Positions 5,815-5,849 of a stretch of DNA of 5,849 nt are shown here, piece after piece. Both the position numbers and the translations under genes were made by a program. The notes below the pieces were generated by a model. That model was given only the letters and a program-made list of their open reading frames with translations, searched no databases and was not told the DNA's origin. Position 1 is the first letter of the stretch. Every line of letters begins with the position of its first letter. This DNA comes from Candidatus Galligastranaerophilus intestinigallinarum (lineage in GTDB: Bacteria > Cyanobacteriota > Vampirovibrionia > Gastranaerophilales > Gastranaerophilaceae): positions 1 through 5,849 of the forward strand of contig DVKW01000071.1 of NCBI GenBank assembly GCA_018715855.1. Direction: 5' to 3'.

Positions 5815-5849
5815 TATTTTTGACTTTTAACAAAAAATCATTAAAAAAA
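5815..5849. other. Short AT-rich tail after paralogue B
   Basis: Only 35 bp follow the last stop codon. No hairpin with a T-tract is visible, so the terminator of paralogue B, if it has one, lies beyond the window. Confidence 0.5.

Overview
This window is AT-rich, compactly coding DNA from a bacterium using the standard code. The best taxonomic hint is the pair of proteins that start MGMAASQARFLSLTARKSN and end in STFKTFA. From memory this uncharacterised family is common in gut Gastranaerophilales (Melainabacteria/Vampirovibrionia, the non-photosynthetic relatives of Cyanobacteria). A stand-alone DUF2229-type protein and the low GC also fit an anaerobic gut organism. This assignment is inferred from protein style alone and was not checked by a search.

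Layout: (1) positions 1-956, minus strand, the N-terminal 318 codons of an M16 (insulinase-type) zinc peptidase whose C-terminal part lies beyond the left edge. (2) 1098-2156, plus strand, divergent from it: a stand-alone DUF2229/COG3580-type protein related to 2-hydroxyacyl-CoA dehydratase activase systems. (3) 2135-2998, minus strand, convergent with and overlapping gene 2 by 22 bp: a shortened N-acetylglucosamine-6-phosphate deacetylase (NagA-like) with all active-site motifs but without the usual flanking beta-sandwich segments. It is probably read from a near-consensus sigma-70 promoter as a leaderless mRNA. (4) and (5) 3182-4528 and 4705-5814, plus strand: two paralogues of unknown function. 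Their N-terminal 54 and C-terminal 79 residues are strongly conserved, their middles diverge in sequence and length, and they have no signal peptide. A rho-independent terminator separates them.

The most interesting signal is regulatory. Each paralogue is preceded by the same promoter-like element, TTTCTAAAG - 17 nt - CGATAT, with identical spacing. It closely matches the sigma-28 (FliA/SigD) consensus, TAAA - about 15 nt - GCCGATAA/T, which normally drives late flagellar and motility genes. The protein architecture (conserved helical or coiled-coil ends, variable Ser/Thr/Tyr/Asp-rich middle, no Sec signal) also resembles axial proteins exported by flagellar or type III machinery. Together these suggest a co-regulated family of secreted or surface structural proteins, which is a hypothesis.

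The first three genes look like unrelated housekeeping functions: proteolysis, CoA-dehydratase-type metabolism and amino-sugar recycling. No RNA genes, mobile elements or CRISPR arrays were recognised. No gene-free stretch exceeds 185 bp.
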